A stretch of 64,000 nt of DNA from Solilutibacter tolerans. GTDB taxonomy: Bacteria > Pseudomonadota > Gammaproteobacteria > Xanthomonadales > Xanthomonadaceae. The stretch is taken from the NCBI RefSeq assembly GCF_900155935.1, contig NZ_FTLW01000004.1, positions 310,001-374,000 of the forward strand, in the 5' to 3' direction. A model generated the notes under the pieces. It saw only the letters and a program-made list of their open reading frames with translations, had not been told where the DNA came from and did not search any database. How positions within the stretch are numbered: position 1 is the first letter of the stretch; each line of letters begins with the position of its first letter. A program made the translations under genes and the position numbers. Positions 26,849 through 37,180 of this stretch are shown piece by piece.

Positions 26849-27283
26849 GTGGCGAACCGAATTGAACGCAGTGCATTGGTGATGCAGCCGGCCGAGGCGA
26901 TGTACGCCCTGGTCGCTGATGTCGAGGCCTACCCGCGACGTTTTGTTTGGTGCACGGGTGCCGATGTGCTGGAGCAGGGCGAAAACACCATGAAGGCCCG
27001 TCTGGACCTGCAGCTAGCCGGCTTCAAGACCTGGTTCGTGACCAACAACACCTTGGAGCCAGGACGCACCATGGACATGCAGCTGGCCGATGGCCCGTTC
27101 AAGCGATTGCACGGCCGCTGGGAGTTCAAACCGCTGTCGGAGACGGCGAGCAAGGTGTCGCTGCTGCTGGAGTTCGAGCCGACATCCACCTTGCTGGGGC
27201 CGGTGATCAAGCTGGGCCTGCAGAGCCTGGCTGATCGCATGGTGGATGATTTCGTGCGCATCGCGGCGGCGGAAGCTGCGTGA
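26849..27283 (+). CDS. ratA: RatA-family START/SRPBCC protein
   Basis: A 144-residue lipid-binding-fold protein of the Coq10/RatA family. Members bind or present ubiquinone, and E. coli RatA has been reported to block 70S formation. Typical blocks are ANRIERSALVMQPAEAMYALVADVEAYPRF-like start, FVWCTGADVLEQ, and the C-terminal LADRMVDDFVRIA. The GTG start at 26849 follows GAGGAAA. It is divergent from smpB and its stop overlaps the next GTG by four bases, the classic smpB / ratA-ratB arrangement. Confidence 0.92.
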   Translation: MANRIERSALVMQPAEAMYALVADVEAYPRRFVWCTGADVLEQGENTMKARLDLQLAGFKTWFVTNNTLEPGRTMDMQLADGPFKRLHGRWEFKPLSETASKVSLLLEFEPTSTLLGPVIKLGLQSLADRMVDDFVRIAAAEAA

Positions 27284-27561
27284 TCAAGGTTGAAGTCATC
27301 GCGGCCTGGCCGGATCGCAGCGAGACGGTGACACTGAAATTGCCAGAAGGCACTTTGGCCAGCGAGGCTTGTGCCGAATCAGGTTTGACCGAAGGCTATC
27401 CGCTGGCCGGGATGGCAGTGTTTGGTCGCAGGGTAGGGGATGATGCTGTCCTGCATGACGGGGATCGCCTCGAGTTGCTACGCGCGCTCACCATCGACCC
27501 CAAGGAGGCACGACGTCGTCGTGCCGAAACCGCACAGGCCATCAAGCAAAAAGCCCGCTGA
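27280..27561 (+). CDS. RnfH/RatB family ubiquitin-like protein
   Basis: A 93-residue small beta-grasp protein of the RnfH family (UPF0125, YfjF/RatB). The sequence begins MIKVEVIAAWPDRSETVTL and has the family blocks ACAESGL, GMAVFGRRV and LHDGDRLELLRAL. Function is unproven. It starts at GTG 27280 in a GTGA overlap with ratA and ends inside the left arm of a terminator. Confidence 0.92.
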   Translation: MIKVEVIAAWPDRSETVTLKLPEGTLASEACAESGLTEGYPLAGMAVFGRRVGDDAVLHDGDRLELLRALTIDPKEARRRRAETAQAIKQKAR

Positions 27562-27576
27562 CAGCGGGCTTTTTGT
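27548..27576 (+). terminator. Bidirectional intrinsic terminator between ratB-like gene and bamE
   Basis: AAAAGCCCGCTG pairs with CAGCGGGCTTTTT around a tiny loop. T runs on both strands suit the convergent genes; the left arm overlaps the last codons of the RnfH-family gene. Confidence 0.85.
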
Positions 27577-27594
27577 CGCAAGAAAGCGGCTGGA

Positions 27595-27984
27595 TCAGCG
27601 GCCGTTCTTCTTTTCCTTGCGCAGGTTCGGGCCAAAGTCGCGCAATGAGCGGCGCGCAAGCTCGGTATCCTGGCTGGGGAAGTATTCGCCTTCCCAGCGG
27701 GTGACCGCATCGTTTTCGAAATACACGACGAAATTCTTCACTTCCGTCTCGTTGGTGCGGCCACGACGCAGCGTGCTGGTGTAATCCCAACGGTCATGAT
27801 GGAAGGGGTCTTCGATGGAAGGCGTACCCAGCATGGAGGCGACCTGCTGCTTGCTCATGCCCGCCTGCAGCTGTTCGGCGATGGAGGGCTCGATCAGGTT
27901 GCCCTGGTAGATCGGCTGGCGGTAAACGATGCCGCAGCCCGCAGTGGTAGCGGCCAGGGCGAGGATCATCAAGGACTTGCGCAT
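27595..27984 (-). CDS. bamE: Outer membrane protein assembly factor BamE
   Basis: A 129-residue outer-membrane lipoprotein of the BAM complex (SmpA/OmlA family). The signal peptide MRKSLMILALAATTAGC ends in a lipobox Cys. The BamE core follows: PIYQGNLIEPSIAEQLQAGMSKQQVASMLGTPSIEDPFHHDRWDY is read as the conserved YQGN and GMSKQQV..LGTP blocks. The start at 27984 was chosen for the signal peptide. It is divergent from fur, as in Xanthomonas and Pseudomonas. Confidence 0.95.
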   Translation of the reverse strand: MRKSLMILALAATTAGCGIVYRQPIYQGNLIEPSIAEQLQAGMSKQQVASMLGTPSIEDPFHHDRWDYTSTLRRGRTNETEVKNFVVYFENDAVTRWEGEYFPSQDTELARRSLRDFGPNLRKEKKNGR

Positions 27985-28097
27985 GCGCGGACAGACTTCC
28001 GTGGGGTTGGGCCGAGACAGATGAGCGATAATACATGCTTGCCCACTGAGACAGGAGCCGCGGGCCGCCCCAGGGTAGCCCACGTTCAGATCACCCG

Positions 28098-28499
28098 ATG
28101 GATAACGACGATCTCCGTAATGCCGGCCTCAAGGTCACCCATCCGCGCGTGCGCATCCTCAATCTGCTGGAGCAGAACAAGGCGCGCCACCTGACGGCCG
28201 AAGACATCTACAAACAGCTATTGTCGGAGAACGAGGACATCGGGCTTGCGACGATTTATCGCGTGCTAACCCAGTTCGAGGCGGCAGGCCTGGTGCTCAA
28301 GCACCATTTCGAAGGTGGGCAGGCGGTGTATGAACTGGACCGTGGCGAGCACCACGACCACATGGTCGATCTGGACACCGGCAAGATCATCGAGTTTGAA
28401 AGCACCGAGATCGAAAAGCTGCAGCGCGACATCGCCGCCAGTCATGGCTACGTGATCGAGGACCACGCGCTGGTCCTGTACGTGCGCAAGAAGCGCTAA
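28098..28499 (+). CDS. fur: Ferric uptake regulator, cysteine-free form
   Basis: A 133-residue iron-responsive repressor. The DNA-binding helix region is LATIYRVLTQFEAAGLV, and the metal-site HHDH lies in RGEHHDHMVDLDTGKIIEFES. The protein contains no cysteine: both CxxC pairs that hold structural zinc in E. coli Fur are missing, as VDLDTGK replaces ICLDCGK and the C terminus ends LYVRKKR. Pseudomonas Fur also lacks most of them, so this is likely functional. bamE is divergent and recN convergent (3-base gap). Confidence 0.96.
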   Translation: MDNDDLRNAGLKVTHPRVRILNLLEQNKARHLTAEDIYKQLLSENEDIGLATIYRVLTQFEAAGLVLKHHFEGGQAVYELDRGEHHDHMVDLDTGKIIEFESTEIEKLQRDIAASHGYVIEDHALVLYVRKKR

Positions 28500-28502
28500 G
28501 AG

Positions 28503-30170
28503 TTAGTCCGTATCGCCCAGCAGACTGCGGGCGGCGGCGCGTGCAGCATCGCCGATGTTCGCGCCGCCAAGGAGCCGCGCCAGTTCTTCGATGCGGCCAT
28601 CTTCATCCAGATGCTCGACCGCGCTCATGGTCACGCCTTCGTCGCTGGCCTTGCGCACACGCCAGTGCGCATGGCCTTGGGCCGCGACCTGCGGCAAGTG
28701 GGTCACACACATCACCTGACAACGGCTGCCGAGTGCGCGCAGCTTTCGACCCACGACGTCGGCCACTGCGCCGCTGATGCCCGTATCCACTTCATCGAAC
28801 ACCATGGTCGGCACGGTGTCGATGCCGAGCGCAGCAACTTCTATCGCCAGCGAGATCCGTGACAGTTCACCGCCCGAAGCCACTTTGCGAAGCGGGCGGG
28901 GTGGTTGCCCGGGGTTGGCTGCAATCAGGAATTCGACACGCTCCGCGCCATGCGGATTCGGGGCGATGTCGGGCTCAGATTCCAGCGCGATGCGGAAATC
29001 CGCCTTGCCCATGCCCAGCTCGCGAATCAGGGCGACGGTGGCATCAGCGAGTTGTTTGCCGGCCTTTTGGCGTGCCTTGGTCAGCTTGGCGGCGGCTGTT
29101 TGCCACGCGATGTTGGCGGCGGATATCTCCGCCTCCAGATCAGCGACGCGGGTGCTCGCGTTCTCAAGCAAGGCCAGCTCTTCACCCACGCGCTGTTTCA
29201 GCTCGGCAAGCCCCTCTACGCCGACACGGTGCTTGCGGGCGAGGGCATGTAGACGCTGCAGACGTTGTTCAAGCGACTGCAAATGATCCGGGTCGATGTC
29301 GAGATCATCACTCAGCCGCGACAAGGTGTCGGCCGCTTCGTCCAGCGAAATGGCCGCGGATTCCAGCATCGAAGCAACATCCTTCAGCCGCGGCTCGTGG
29401 TCTACGACGCGGGCGATGGATTCGCGGGCGCGCTGCACCAGCGTCAGTGCATTGCCTTCGTCGGATTCGGCCAGCCACTCGCGGGCTTCGGCCTGAGCTG
29501 CGGTGAGCTCGGCGGCGTGGGCATGGCGGCGATGGTCGGCATCAAGGCTGGCGATGCTGTCAGCATCCAACGTTTCGGCATCGAGTTCTTGCAGTTGGTG
29601 GCGGAGGAGTTCGATGCGGTCGCTGACATCACCGCGCCGATTCAATTCGTCCAGCGCATCGCGGGCGATTTGCCAGCGACGCGCTGCCGCCGCAACATCG
29701 CCCAACAGTGCGCCATGGCGACCGAAATCATCCAGCAGGCTGCGTTGTGCCGTGCGCGAGAGCAGGGCCTGCTGTGCGTGCTGACCGTGGATTTCCACCA
29801 ACAAGCCTGAGAGTTCGGTCAGCTGGGAGGCAGTCGCAAGACGACCGTTGATCCACGCTTTGGAGCCACCATCGGCACGCAATACCCGACGCAGTTGGCA
29901 CTCTTCACCTTCGTCCATCTCCTGATCGGCAAGCCAGGCGCGGGCGGCGGGCGCATCGGCGAGGGCAAATTCAGCGGCCAGTTCCGCACGGTCCGCGCCA
30001 TGACGGACCACGCCGGCATCGGCGCGTTGGCCGCACAAGAAGCCAAGCGCATCGACCAAGAGCGATTTGCCTGCGCCGGTTTCACCGGATACGACGGTCA
30101 TGCCGTGCCCGAATTCAAGCTCGGCGGCGCGGACAACGGCGAAATCGGTGATGGCAAGACGGGTCAACAT
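28503..30170 (-). CDS. recN: DNA repair protein RecN
   Basis: A 555-residue SMC-like ATPase for double-strand-break repair. Walker A is SGETGAGKSLLVDAL, long coiled-coil regions occupy about residues 160-370, and the C-terminal ATPase half has VASGGELSRISLAIE and VFDEVDTGISGAVADVVG. The ATG at 30170 (MLTRLAITDFAVV) gives the typical N terminus. It is divergent from hrcA with an 86-bp gap; no LexA box was convincing there. Confidence 0.96.
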   Translation of the reverse strand: MLTRLAITDFAVVRAAELEFGHGMTVVSGETGAGKSLLVDALGFLCGQRADAGVVRHGADRAELAAEFALADAPAARAWLADQEMDEGEECQLRRVLRADGGSKAWINGRLATASQLTELSGLLVEIHGQHAQQALLSRTAQRSLLDDFGRHGALLGDVAAAARRWQIARDALDELNRRGDVSDRIELLRHQLQELDAETLDADSIASLDADHRRHAHAAELTAAQAEAREWLAESDEGNALTLVQRARESIARVVDHEPRLKDVASMLESAAISLDEAADTLSRLSDDLDIDPDHLQSLEQRLQRLHALARKHRVGVEGLAELKQRVGEELALLENASTRVADLEAEISAANIAWQTAAAKLTKARQKAGKQLADATVALIRELGMGKADFRIALESEPDIAPNPHGAERVEFLIAANPGQPPRPLRKVASGGELSRISLAIEVAALGIDTVPTMVFDEVDTGISGAVADVVGRKLRALGSRCQVMCVTHLPQVAAQGHAHWRVRKASDEGVTMSAVEHLDEDGRIEELARLLGGANIGDAARAAARSLLGDTD

Positions 30171-30256
30171 TGCGCATAGCTTAATGCGTCCCATCGCAAG
30201 GATTGAGATGCCGTCGGGTGCTTGCGTGCGTTGGCTTGAGGCACCATATCCAGGAC

Positions 30257-31294
30257 ATGACTGATGTGCCTGCCCTCGATGCCCGCTCGCGCCAATTGCT
30301 GCGCACGCTGATCTCGCGCCATATCCACGATGGTGCGCCGGTCGGCTCGCAGACGCTGGTGGAGCACTCGGGGCTGAAAGTCAGCCCGGCCACGGTGCGC
30401 AATATCCTGGCGGATCTGGAGGATCTGGGCCTGCTGGCGTCGCCGCACACCTCGGCCGGGCGCGTCCCCACGACCCAAGGTTACCGAGTCTTCGTGGATA
30501 GCCTGCTGCAATGTCGGCCCTTGCCACAAAACGAGATGCAGAAACTCCGCAGCGAGTTGGCGGGCACTGACACCCGGCAATTGCTCGGGAGCGCGTCGGA
30601 GTTGCTCTCGGCGATGAGTCATTTCGTCGGCGTGGTGGCCGCGCCCAAGCCGGAGAGTCTGGTGTTCCGCTACATCGACTTTGTTCCGCTGGATGCCCAA
30701 CGCGTCTTGGCGATCTTGGTATTGCGCGATGGCAGCGTACAGAACCGCGTATTGGAGCTGCGACGGGCGTTCGATCCCTCGTCGCTTGAGCAAGTCGCCA
30801 ACTACCTCAATGCGAATTTCGCCGGCCTGCCGCTGGCGCAGATTCGTCGCCAATTGGTGGCGGAACTTCGCGCCGCCCGTGACGAAATGCAGTCGCTGCT
30901 GACCGAGGCGGTGGAGTTGGCCGAACATGCCTTGACGCCGGATGAGGCGAACGATGCCTTGTTGGTCGCCGGTCAGACCCGCTTGATGGGCGTGCAGGCG
31001 ATCAGTGATGTGGAACGCTTGCGTGAGCTCTTTGAGGCCTTCGCCCACAAGCGCGACATACTGCAGGTGCTTGAGCGCACCTTGCATGCGCAAGGGGTCA
31101 AGATCTTCATTGGCGAAGAGACCGGTCTGGCCCCGCTGGAGGACGTGACCCTGGTGACGGCACCTTATGGTCGTGACGGTGAGGTGCTGGGTGTCCTGGG
31201 CGTCATCGGCCCGACCCGGATGGCCTATGAGCGGGTCATTCCGGTCGTACAGGCGACGGCATCGGCCTTGAGTGATGCAATCACGGGGCGTTGA
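30257..31294 (+). CDS. hrcA: Heat-inducible transcription repressor HrcA
   Basis: A 345-residue repressor of heat-shock genes that binds CIRCE. The winged helix starts LDARSRQLLRTLISRHIHDGAPVGSQTL and includes VSPATVRNILADLEDLGLL. The C-terminal part has IFIGEETGLAPLEDVTLVTAPYG and GVIGPTRMAYERVIPVV. The ATG at 30257 matches the family start. It heads hrcA-grpE-dnaK-dnaJ. I saw no CIRCE (TTAGCACTC-N9-GAGTGCTAA) in this window, so its targets may lie elsewhere, such as groESL. Confidence 0.96.
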   Translation: MTDVPALDARSRQLLRTLISRHIHDGAPVGSQTLVEHSGLKVSPATVRNILADLEDLGLLASPHTSAGRVPTTQGYRVFVDSLLQCRPLPQNEMQKLRSELAGTDTRQLLGSASELLSAMSHFVGVVAAPKPESLVFRYIDFVPLDAQRVLAILVLRDGSVQNRVLELRRAFDPSSLEQVANYLNANFAGLPLAQIRRQLVAELRAARDEMQSLLTEAVELAEHALTPDEANDALLVAGQTRLMGVQAISDVERLRELFEAFAHKRDILQVLERTLHAQGVKIFIGEETGLAPLEDVTLVTAPYGRDGEVLGVLGVIGPTRMAYERVIPVVQATASALSDAITGR

Positions 31295-31355
31295 GACTTG
31301 AAAGCCCATGCTGGCGGCCTTACGTCCGCTGTGTCGCCTTAAAAGATCACGAACG

Positions 31356-31853
31356 ATGACCACCGAATCCGACTTCGACCCCAACTCCCAAACGCCACTT
31401 GATGCCGATATCGACGAAGTCGAGGCATTGCGCGGCGAGATTGAACAGCTCAAGGCGCAATCGCTGATCGAGCGCGCCGACCTCGACAACCAGCGCAAGC
31501 GGCTGGCCCGCGACATCGACCTGGCCCGCAAGTTCGCCAACGAGAAGTTGCTGGCGGATCTCTTGCCGGTGTTCGATTCGATGGAAGCCGGACTGGCTGC
31601 CGCCGCCACGGATGACCCGCTGCGCGCGGGGCTGGAGCTCACCCTCAAGCAATTGCACGCCGTGGCCGAAAAGAACGGCCTGGTTGAAGTCGCGCCTGCG
31701 CCAGGCGAGGCCTTCAACCCCGAGCACCACAACGCCGTCAGTCAGGTCGCGGAGGATGGCTTCCCGTCTGGATCGGTGGTGCAGACCTTCCAGAAGGGCT
31801 ATCTGCTGAACGATCGCCTGCTGCGCCCCGCGATGGTGGTCGTCGCGCCCTGA
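31356..31853 (+). CDS. grpE: Nucleotide exchange factor GrpE
   Basis: A 165-residue DnaK cochaperone. It has an acidic N terminus, a long helix ([36 protein letters not shown] read in parts) and a C-terminal beta domain with [12 protein letters not shown] and [16 protein letters not shown]. The ATG at 31356 (MTTESDFD) was chosen over an upstream in-frame start at 31308 because of the typical acidic start. Confidence 0.96.
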   Translation: MTTESDFDPNSQTPLDADIDEVEALRGEIEQLKAQSLIERADLDNQRKRLARDIDLARKFANEKLLADLLPVFDSMEAGLAAAATDDPLRAGLELTLKQLHAVAEKNGLVEVAPAPGEAFNPEHHNAVSQVAEDGFPSGSVVQTFQKGYLLNDRLLRPAMVVVAP

Positions 31854-31869
31854 TCGGTGCGATTGATCC

Positions 31870-31897
31870 CTTGAATCGCGCCGCGTCATCCCCAAAT
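31870..31897 (+). promoter_or_regulatory. Sigma-32 heat-shock promoter of dnaK
   Basis: CTTGAA at 31870-31875 and CCCCAAAT at 31890-31897 are separated by 14 bases. This is close to the RpoH consensus (CTTGAAA, 11-16 bp, CCCCATNT). It lies 56-83 bases before the dnaK ATG, inside the grpE-dnaK gap, so dnaK can be induced apart from hrcA-grpE. Confidence 0.8.
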
Positions 31898-31952
31898 AGC
31901 TTTCAACGCGGCTTGACCGCCCCAAATCTCCTATTTCAGAGGTAAAAATCAT

Positions 31953-33890
<1,938 letters not shown>

Positions 33891-33911
33891 CCCCAAGGCC
33901 TCACCCAAGCG

Positions 33912-33939
33912 ACGGGCAGGCCCACACGGTCTGCCCGTT
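33912..33939 (+). terminator. Strong dyad in dnaK-dnaJ gap
   Basis: ACGGGCAG pairs perfectly with CTGCCCGT around GGCCCACACGGT-type sequence. There is no T run, so it may trim or stabilise dnaK mRNA and lower dnaJ expression rather than terminate fully. Confidence 0.5.
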
Positions 33940-33970
33940 CGCGTGAGCAACACAGGAAGATGCGACACCG

Positions 33971-35107
33971 ATGAGCAAGCGCGACTATTACGAAGTCCTC
34001 GGGGTTTCCCGCACGGTCACCGAAGCCGAATTGAAAGTGGCGTATCGCCGCGCGGCCGCCAAGCATCACCCGGACCGCAACCCGGGCAACGTGGCCGAGG
34101 CCGAAGTGGCCTTCAAGGAGTGCAAGGAAGCCTACGAAGTCCTCTCGGACGCTTCGAAGCGCCGCGCCTATGACCAGCATGGCCACGCCGCGTTCGAGCA
34201 CGGCATGGGCGGTGGCGGAGGCGGGCCGGGCTTCCACGATGTCGGTGACATCTTCGGCGACATCTTCGGCAATATTTTTGGTGGCGGCATGGGCGGTGGC
34301 CCACAGCGTCCGCGTCGCGGCGCCGACATCGGCTACCGCCTCGATCTGGATCTGGAAGAGGCCGTCGCCGGCACCGAAAAGAAAATCGAACTGCCCACGC
34401 TCGCCGAATGCGACGACTGCGCGGGTTCGGGCTCCGAAGACGGCAAATTGGACACGTGCACCCATTGCGGCGGTCGCGGCCAGGTGGTGATGCAACGCGG
34501 TCCATTCCGCATGCAGCAGCCGTGCCCGAATTGCATGGGGCGCGGTCAGACCATCGCGCATCCGTGCAAGACCTGTCACGGCAATGGCCGGGTGCAGGAA
34601 GACAAGGTGCTGGAGGTCAATATCCCCGCCGGCGTCGATAACGGCGACCGTATTCGTCTGGCAGGCGAGGGCGAAGCCGGTCCCGCGGGCAGCCCGCCTG
34701 GCGATCTGTATGTAGAAGTGCGCGTGCGCGAGCACGAGATATTCACCCGCGAAGGCGACGACCTGCATTGCGACGTGCCGATCCGCATCTCGCAGGCGGC
34801 GTTGGGCGATATCGTGCGCGTGCCGACCCTCAACGGCGAGGCCGAAATCCGCATCCCCGCGGAAACCCAGAGTGGCAAGGTGTTTCGCCTGAAAGGCAAG
34901 GGCGTGAAGTCGGTGCGCAGCCACCGCGAAGGCGATTTGTACTGCACCGCGACGGTGGAAACGCCGATCAACCTGACACCAGAGCAGCGCGAGCTGATGG
35001 AAAAGTTCGAGGCGACCTTTGCAGGCGAAGGGGCGCGCAAGCACTCACCGCGCCATAGCACCTTTGTGGATGGCGTTAAGGGTTTCTGGGACCGAATGGT
35101 CTCGTGA
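33971..35107 (+). CDS. dnaJ: Chaperone protein DnaJ (Hsp40)
   Basis: A 378-residue type I J-protein. The J domain has [16 protein letters not shown] and HHPDRNPGN (HPD), then a Gly/Phe region. The zinc region has four CxxCxGxG repeats: [24 protein letters not shown] and CKTCHGNG. The C-terminal substrate domains include [20 protein letters not shown]. It stimulates DnaK ATPase. The ATG follows an AGGAAG ribosome site. Confidence 0.98.
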   Translation: MSKRDYYEVLGVSRTVTEAELKVAYRRAAAKHHPDRNPGNVAEAEVAFKECKEAYEVLSDASKRRAYDQHGHAAFEHGMGGGGGGPGFHDVGDIFGDIFGNIFGGGMGGGPQRPRRGADIGYRLDLDLEEAVAGTEKKIELPTLAECDDCAGSGSEDGKLDTCTHCGGRGQVVMQRGPFRMQQPCPNCMGRGQTIAHPCKTCHGNGRVQEDKVLEVNIPAGVDNGDRIRLAGEGEAGPAGSPPGDLYVEVRVREHEIFTREGDDLHCDVPIRISQAALGDIVRVPTLNGEAEIRIPAETQSGKVFRLKGKGVKSVRSHREGDLYCTATVETPINLTPEQRELMEKFEATFAGEGARKHSPRHSTFVDGVKGFWDRMVS

Positions 35108-35199
35108 GCCAATCATGGCGAAGTCGATCAACTCAGGCTTCACCATTCTCTCGCTGGTTCATGCTTGCTGATGGCAAGCAGCCCCGATAGCCTCACCGT

Positions 35200-35952
35200 A
35201 TGAACAAGCCATCCGTAAAACTTTTGATCCACGGTGCGCAAGGTCGCATGGGACAAGCTTTACTGCGCCTGTGCGGCGAAGAGCCGGGCTGCGAGGTCGT
35301 CGCCGCGGTCTCACGCCGCAACCCGTCTCAACGCGTGGTGGATGGTGTCCCTCAGCTTTCAACCGGCGAAATGAACGGCGCGTCGGCGTTTGATGTTGCG
35401 GTAGATTTCAGTCTTCCTGAGGCTTTCGATGCCGTTTTGGCACTGTGCGTTGAACGCAAAGTTGCGCTGGTATCTGGCACTACCGGCCTCTTGGGCGCGC
35501 AGCGCGAGGCGATGGAAGCAGCATCGACCACCATTCCCATCTTGTGGGCCAGCAACTTCAGCATCGGCGTTGCGGTACTGCACGATCTGGTGCGGCGTGC
35601 GGCGGCTGCACTACCGGGCTGGGACTGCGACATCATCGAAATGCACCACACCCGGAAACTGGATGCGCCTTCGGGCACCGCGCTGACGCTGGGTGCCGCT
35701 GCTGAACAAGGTGGCGCGCACCCGAAATACGCCGCGATCCGTGCCGGAGACATCGTCGGCGAGCATCTGGTCCAGTTCACGGGGCAGGGCGAGCGCATCG
35801 AATTGGTGCACCGCGCCATGCATCGCGACATTTTCGCGCGCGGCGCACTGCACGCGGCTGCATGGCTGGCGGGCAAGCCGGCTGGGATTTACACCATCGC
35901 CGACATGCTGGGCGACAAAATCGGGCTGGATTCGACGCCCCGATCCAGATAG
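35200..35952 (+). CDS. dapB: 4-hydroxy-tetrahydrodipicolinate reductase
   Basis: A 250-residue NAD(P)H reductase of lysine and diaminopimelate synthesis. The nucleotide motif is LLIHGAQGRMGQALL, the family signature EMHHTRKLDAPSGTAL, and the C-terminal GIYTIADMLG is normal. The dnaJ-dapB-carA order is common in gammaproteobacteria. Confidence 0.96.
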   Translation: MNKPSVKLLIHGAQGRMGQALLRLCGEEPGCEVVAAVSRRNPSQRVVDGVPQLSTGEMNGASAFDVAVDFSLPEAFDAVLALCVERKVALVSGTTGLLGAQREAMEAASTTIPILWASNFSIGVAVLHDLVRRAAAALPGWDCDIIEMHHTRKLDAPSGTALTLGAAAEQGGAHPKYAAIRAGDIVGEHLVQFTGQGERIELVHRAMHRDIFARGALHAAAWLAGKPAGIYTIADMLGDKIGLDSTPRSR

Positions 35953-35977
35953 AATTCTCCCTCGCCTGAATCCAATC

Positions 35978-36015
35978 GCCTCCGGGGTAGCCATCGAGCT
36001 CTTCGGCGGTTTTTT
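35978..36015 (+). terminator. Terminator-like hairpin before carA, possible attenuator
   Basis: GCCtCCG (35978-35984) can pair with CGGcGGT (36004-36010) with one mismatch, followed by a run of six T. The 19-base loop contains a smaller possible pairing around GAGCTC. It lies 26 bases after dapB and 25 bases before carA, so it could end the dapB transcript or attenuate carAB. No leader peptide was seen. Confidence 0.45.
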
Positions 36016-36039
36016 GCAACCCCACACAAGGCGAAGCTC

Positions 36040-37161
36040 GTGACCCAACCAGCCATTCTCGCGCTCGAAGACGGTACCGTCTTCAGGGGCGTTTCCATCG
36101 GCGCGCCCGGACTTTCGGTAGGCGAGGTGGTGTTCAACACCGCCATGACCGGCTACCAGGAAGTACTGACGGACCCGTCCTACGCCCGCCAACTGGTCAC
36201 CCTGACCTATCCTCACATCGGCAACACCGGCATGACCGCGCAGGATGACGAGGCGGCCAAGATCTGGGCTGCCGGCCTGATCGTCCGCGATGTCCCGCGT
36301 CGCCCGAGTAGTTGGCGCAACCAGCAATCCTTGCCGGAATGGATGCGCGAACGCGGCATCGTCGGCATTTCAGACATCGATACCCGTGCACTGACCCGCG
36401 TGTTGCGCGAGCGCGGTGCCCAGAATGGCGCTGTGATGGCCGGCGACGATATCGATGTCGATGCCGCGATCGAAGCCGCACGCAAATTTCCGGGCCTGAA
36501 GGGCATGGACTTGGCCAAAGTAGTCAGCACGGACACGTCTTACGTGTGGAACGAAGGCTCGTTGGATCTCGACGGCAATGCTTTCGCGAATCCCGACAAG
36601 AAGTTCAAAGTCGTGGCTTACGACTATGGTGTGAAGACCAACATCCTGCGCCTGTTGGCGGACCGAGGCTGCGAAGTCACCGTTGTACCCGCGCAAACAC
36701 CAGCCAGCGATGTGCTGGCGCTCAAGCCCGATGGTGTGTTTCTGTCCAACGGTCCTGGTGATCCAGAACCCTGCGATTACGCGATCAATGCGATCCGCGA
36801 GCTGCTGGCAAGCAAGCTGCCGGTCTACGGCATCTGCCTGGGCCATCAGCTGTTGGGCTTGGCCGTGGGCGCCAGGACGATGAAGATGCCGAGTGGTCAC
36901 CATGGTGCCAACCATCCGGTGCAAGACCTCGACACCGGCCGCGTGTTGATCACCTCGCAGAACCACGGCTTCTGCATTGACGAGGCTTCATTGCCTGCGA
37001 ATGCACGGGTGACGCATCGCTCATTGTTTGATGGCACCAATCAAGGGATCGAATTGATGGATGTGCCTGCGTACAGCTTCCAGGGGCATCCCGAAGCTTC
37101 CCCTGGCCCACACGATGTGGCGGGTTTGTTCGACCGATTCATTGCCATGATGGCGAAGTGA
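36040..37161 (+). CDS. carA: Carbamoyl-phosphate synthase, small (glutaminase) subunit
   Basis: A 373-residue subunit that hydrolyses glutamine and passes ammonia to CarB, for arginine and pyrimidine synthesis. It begins [17 protein letters not shown]. The class I amidotransferase triad is visible: Cys in [14 protein letters not shown], and His and Glu in [13 protein letters not shown]. The start is GTG at 36040. Unlike the usual carAB layout, a 1.9-kb peptidase gene separates it from carB. Confidence 0.98.
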   Translation: MTQPAILALEDGTVFRGVSIGAPGLSVGEVVFNTAMTGYQEVLTDPSYARQLVTLTYPHIGNTGMTAQDDEAAKIWAAGLIVRDVPRRPSSWRNQQSLPEWMRERGIVGISDIDTRALTRVLRERGAQNGAVMAGDDIDVDAAIEAARKFPGLKGMDLAKVVSTDTSYVWNEGSLDLDGNAFANPDKKFKVVAYDYGVKTNILRLLADRGCEVTVVPAQTPASDVLALKPDGVFLSNGPGDPEPCDYAINAIRELLASKLPVYGICLGHQLLGLAVGARTMKMPSGHHGANHPVQDLDTGRVLITSQNHGFCIDEASLPANARVTHRSLFDGTNQGIELMDVPAYSFQGHPEASPGPHDVAGLFDRFIAMMAK

Positions 37162-37180
37162 GCACAGGGGGGGTCGGAAC

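Noticed and set aside
31297-31322. CTTGAAA before grpE as a second sigma-32 promoter
   Set aside because: No CCCCAT-like -10 at 11-16 bases downstream (only CCTTA), so support is too weak.
30171-31355. CIRCE operator for HrcA
   Set aside because: No TTAGCACTC-N9-GAGTGCTAA or close variant seen by eye around hrcA, grpE or dnaK.
30164-31732. A 522-residue minus-strand frame opposite hrcA and grpE
   Set aside because: hrcA and grpE on the plus strand are unmistakable; this is their antisense.
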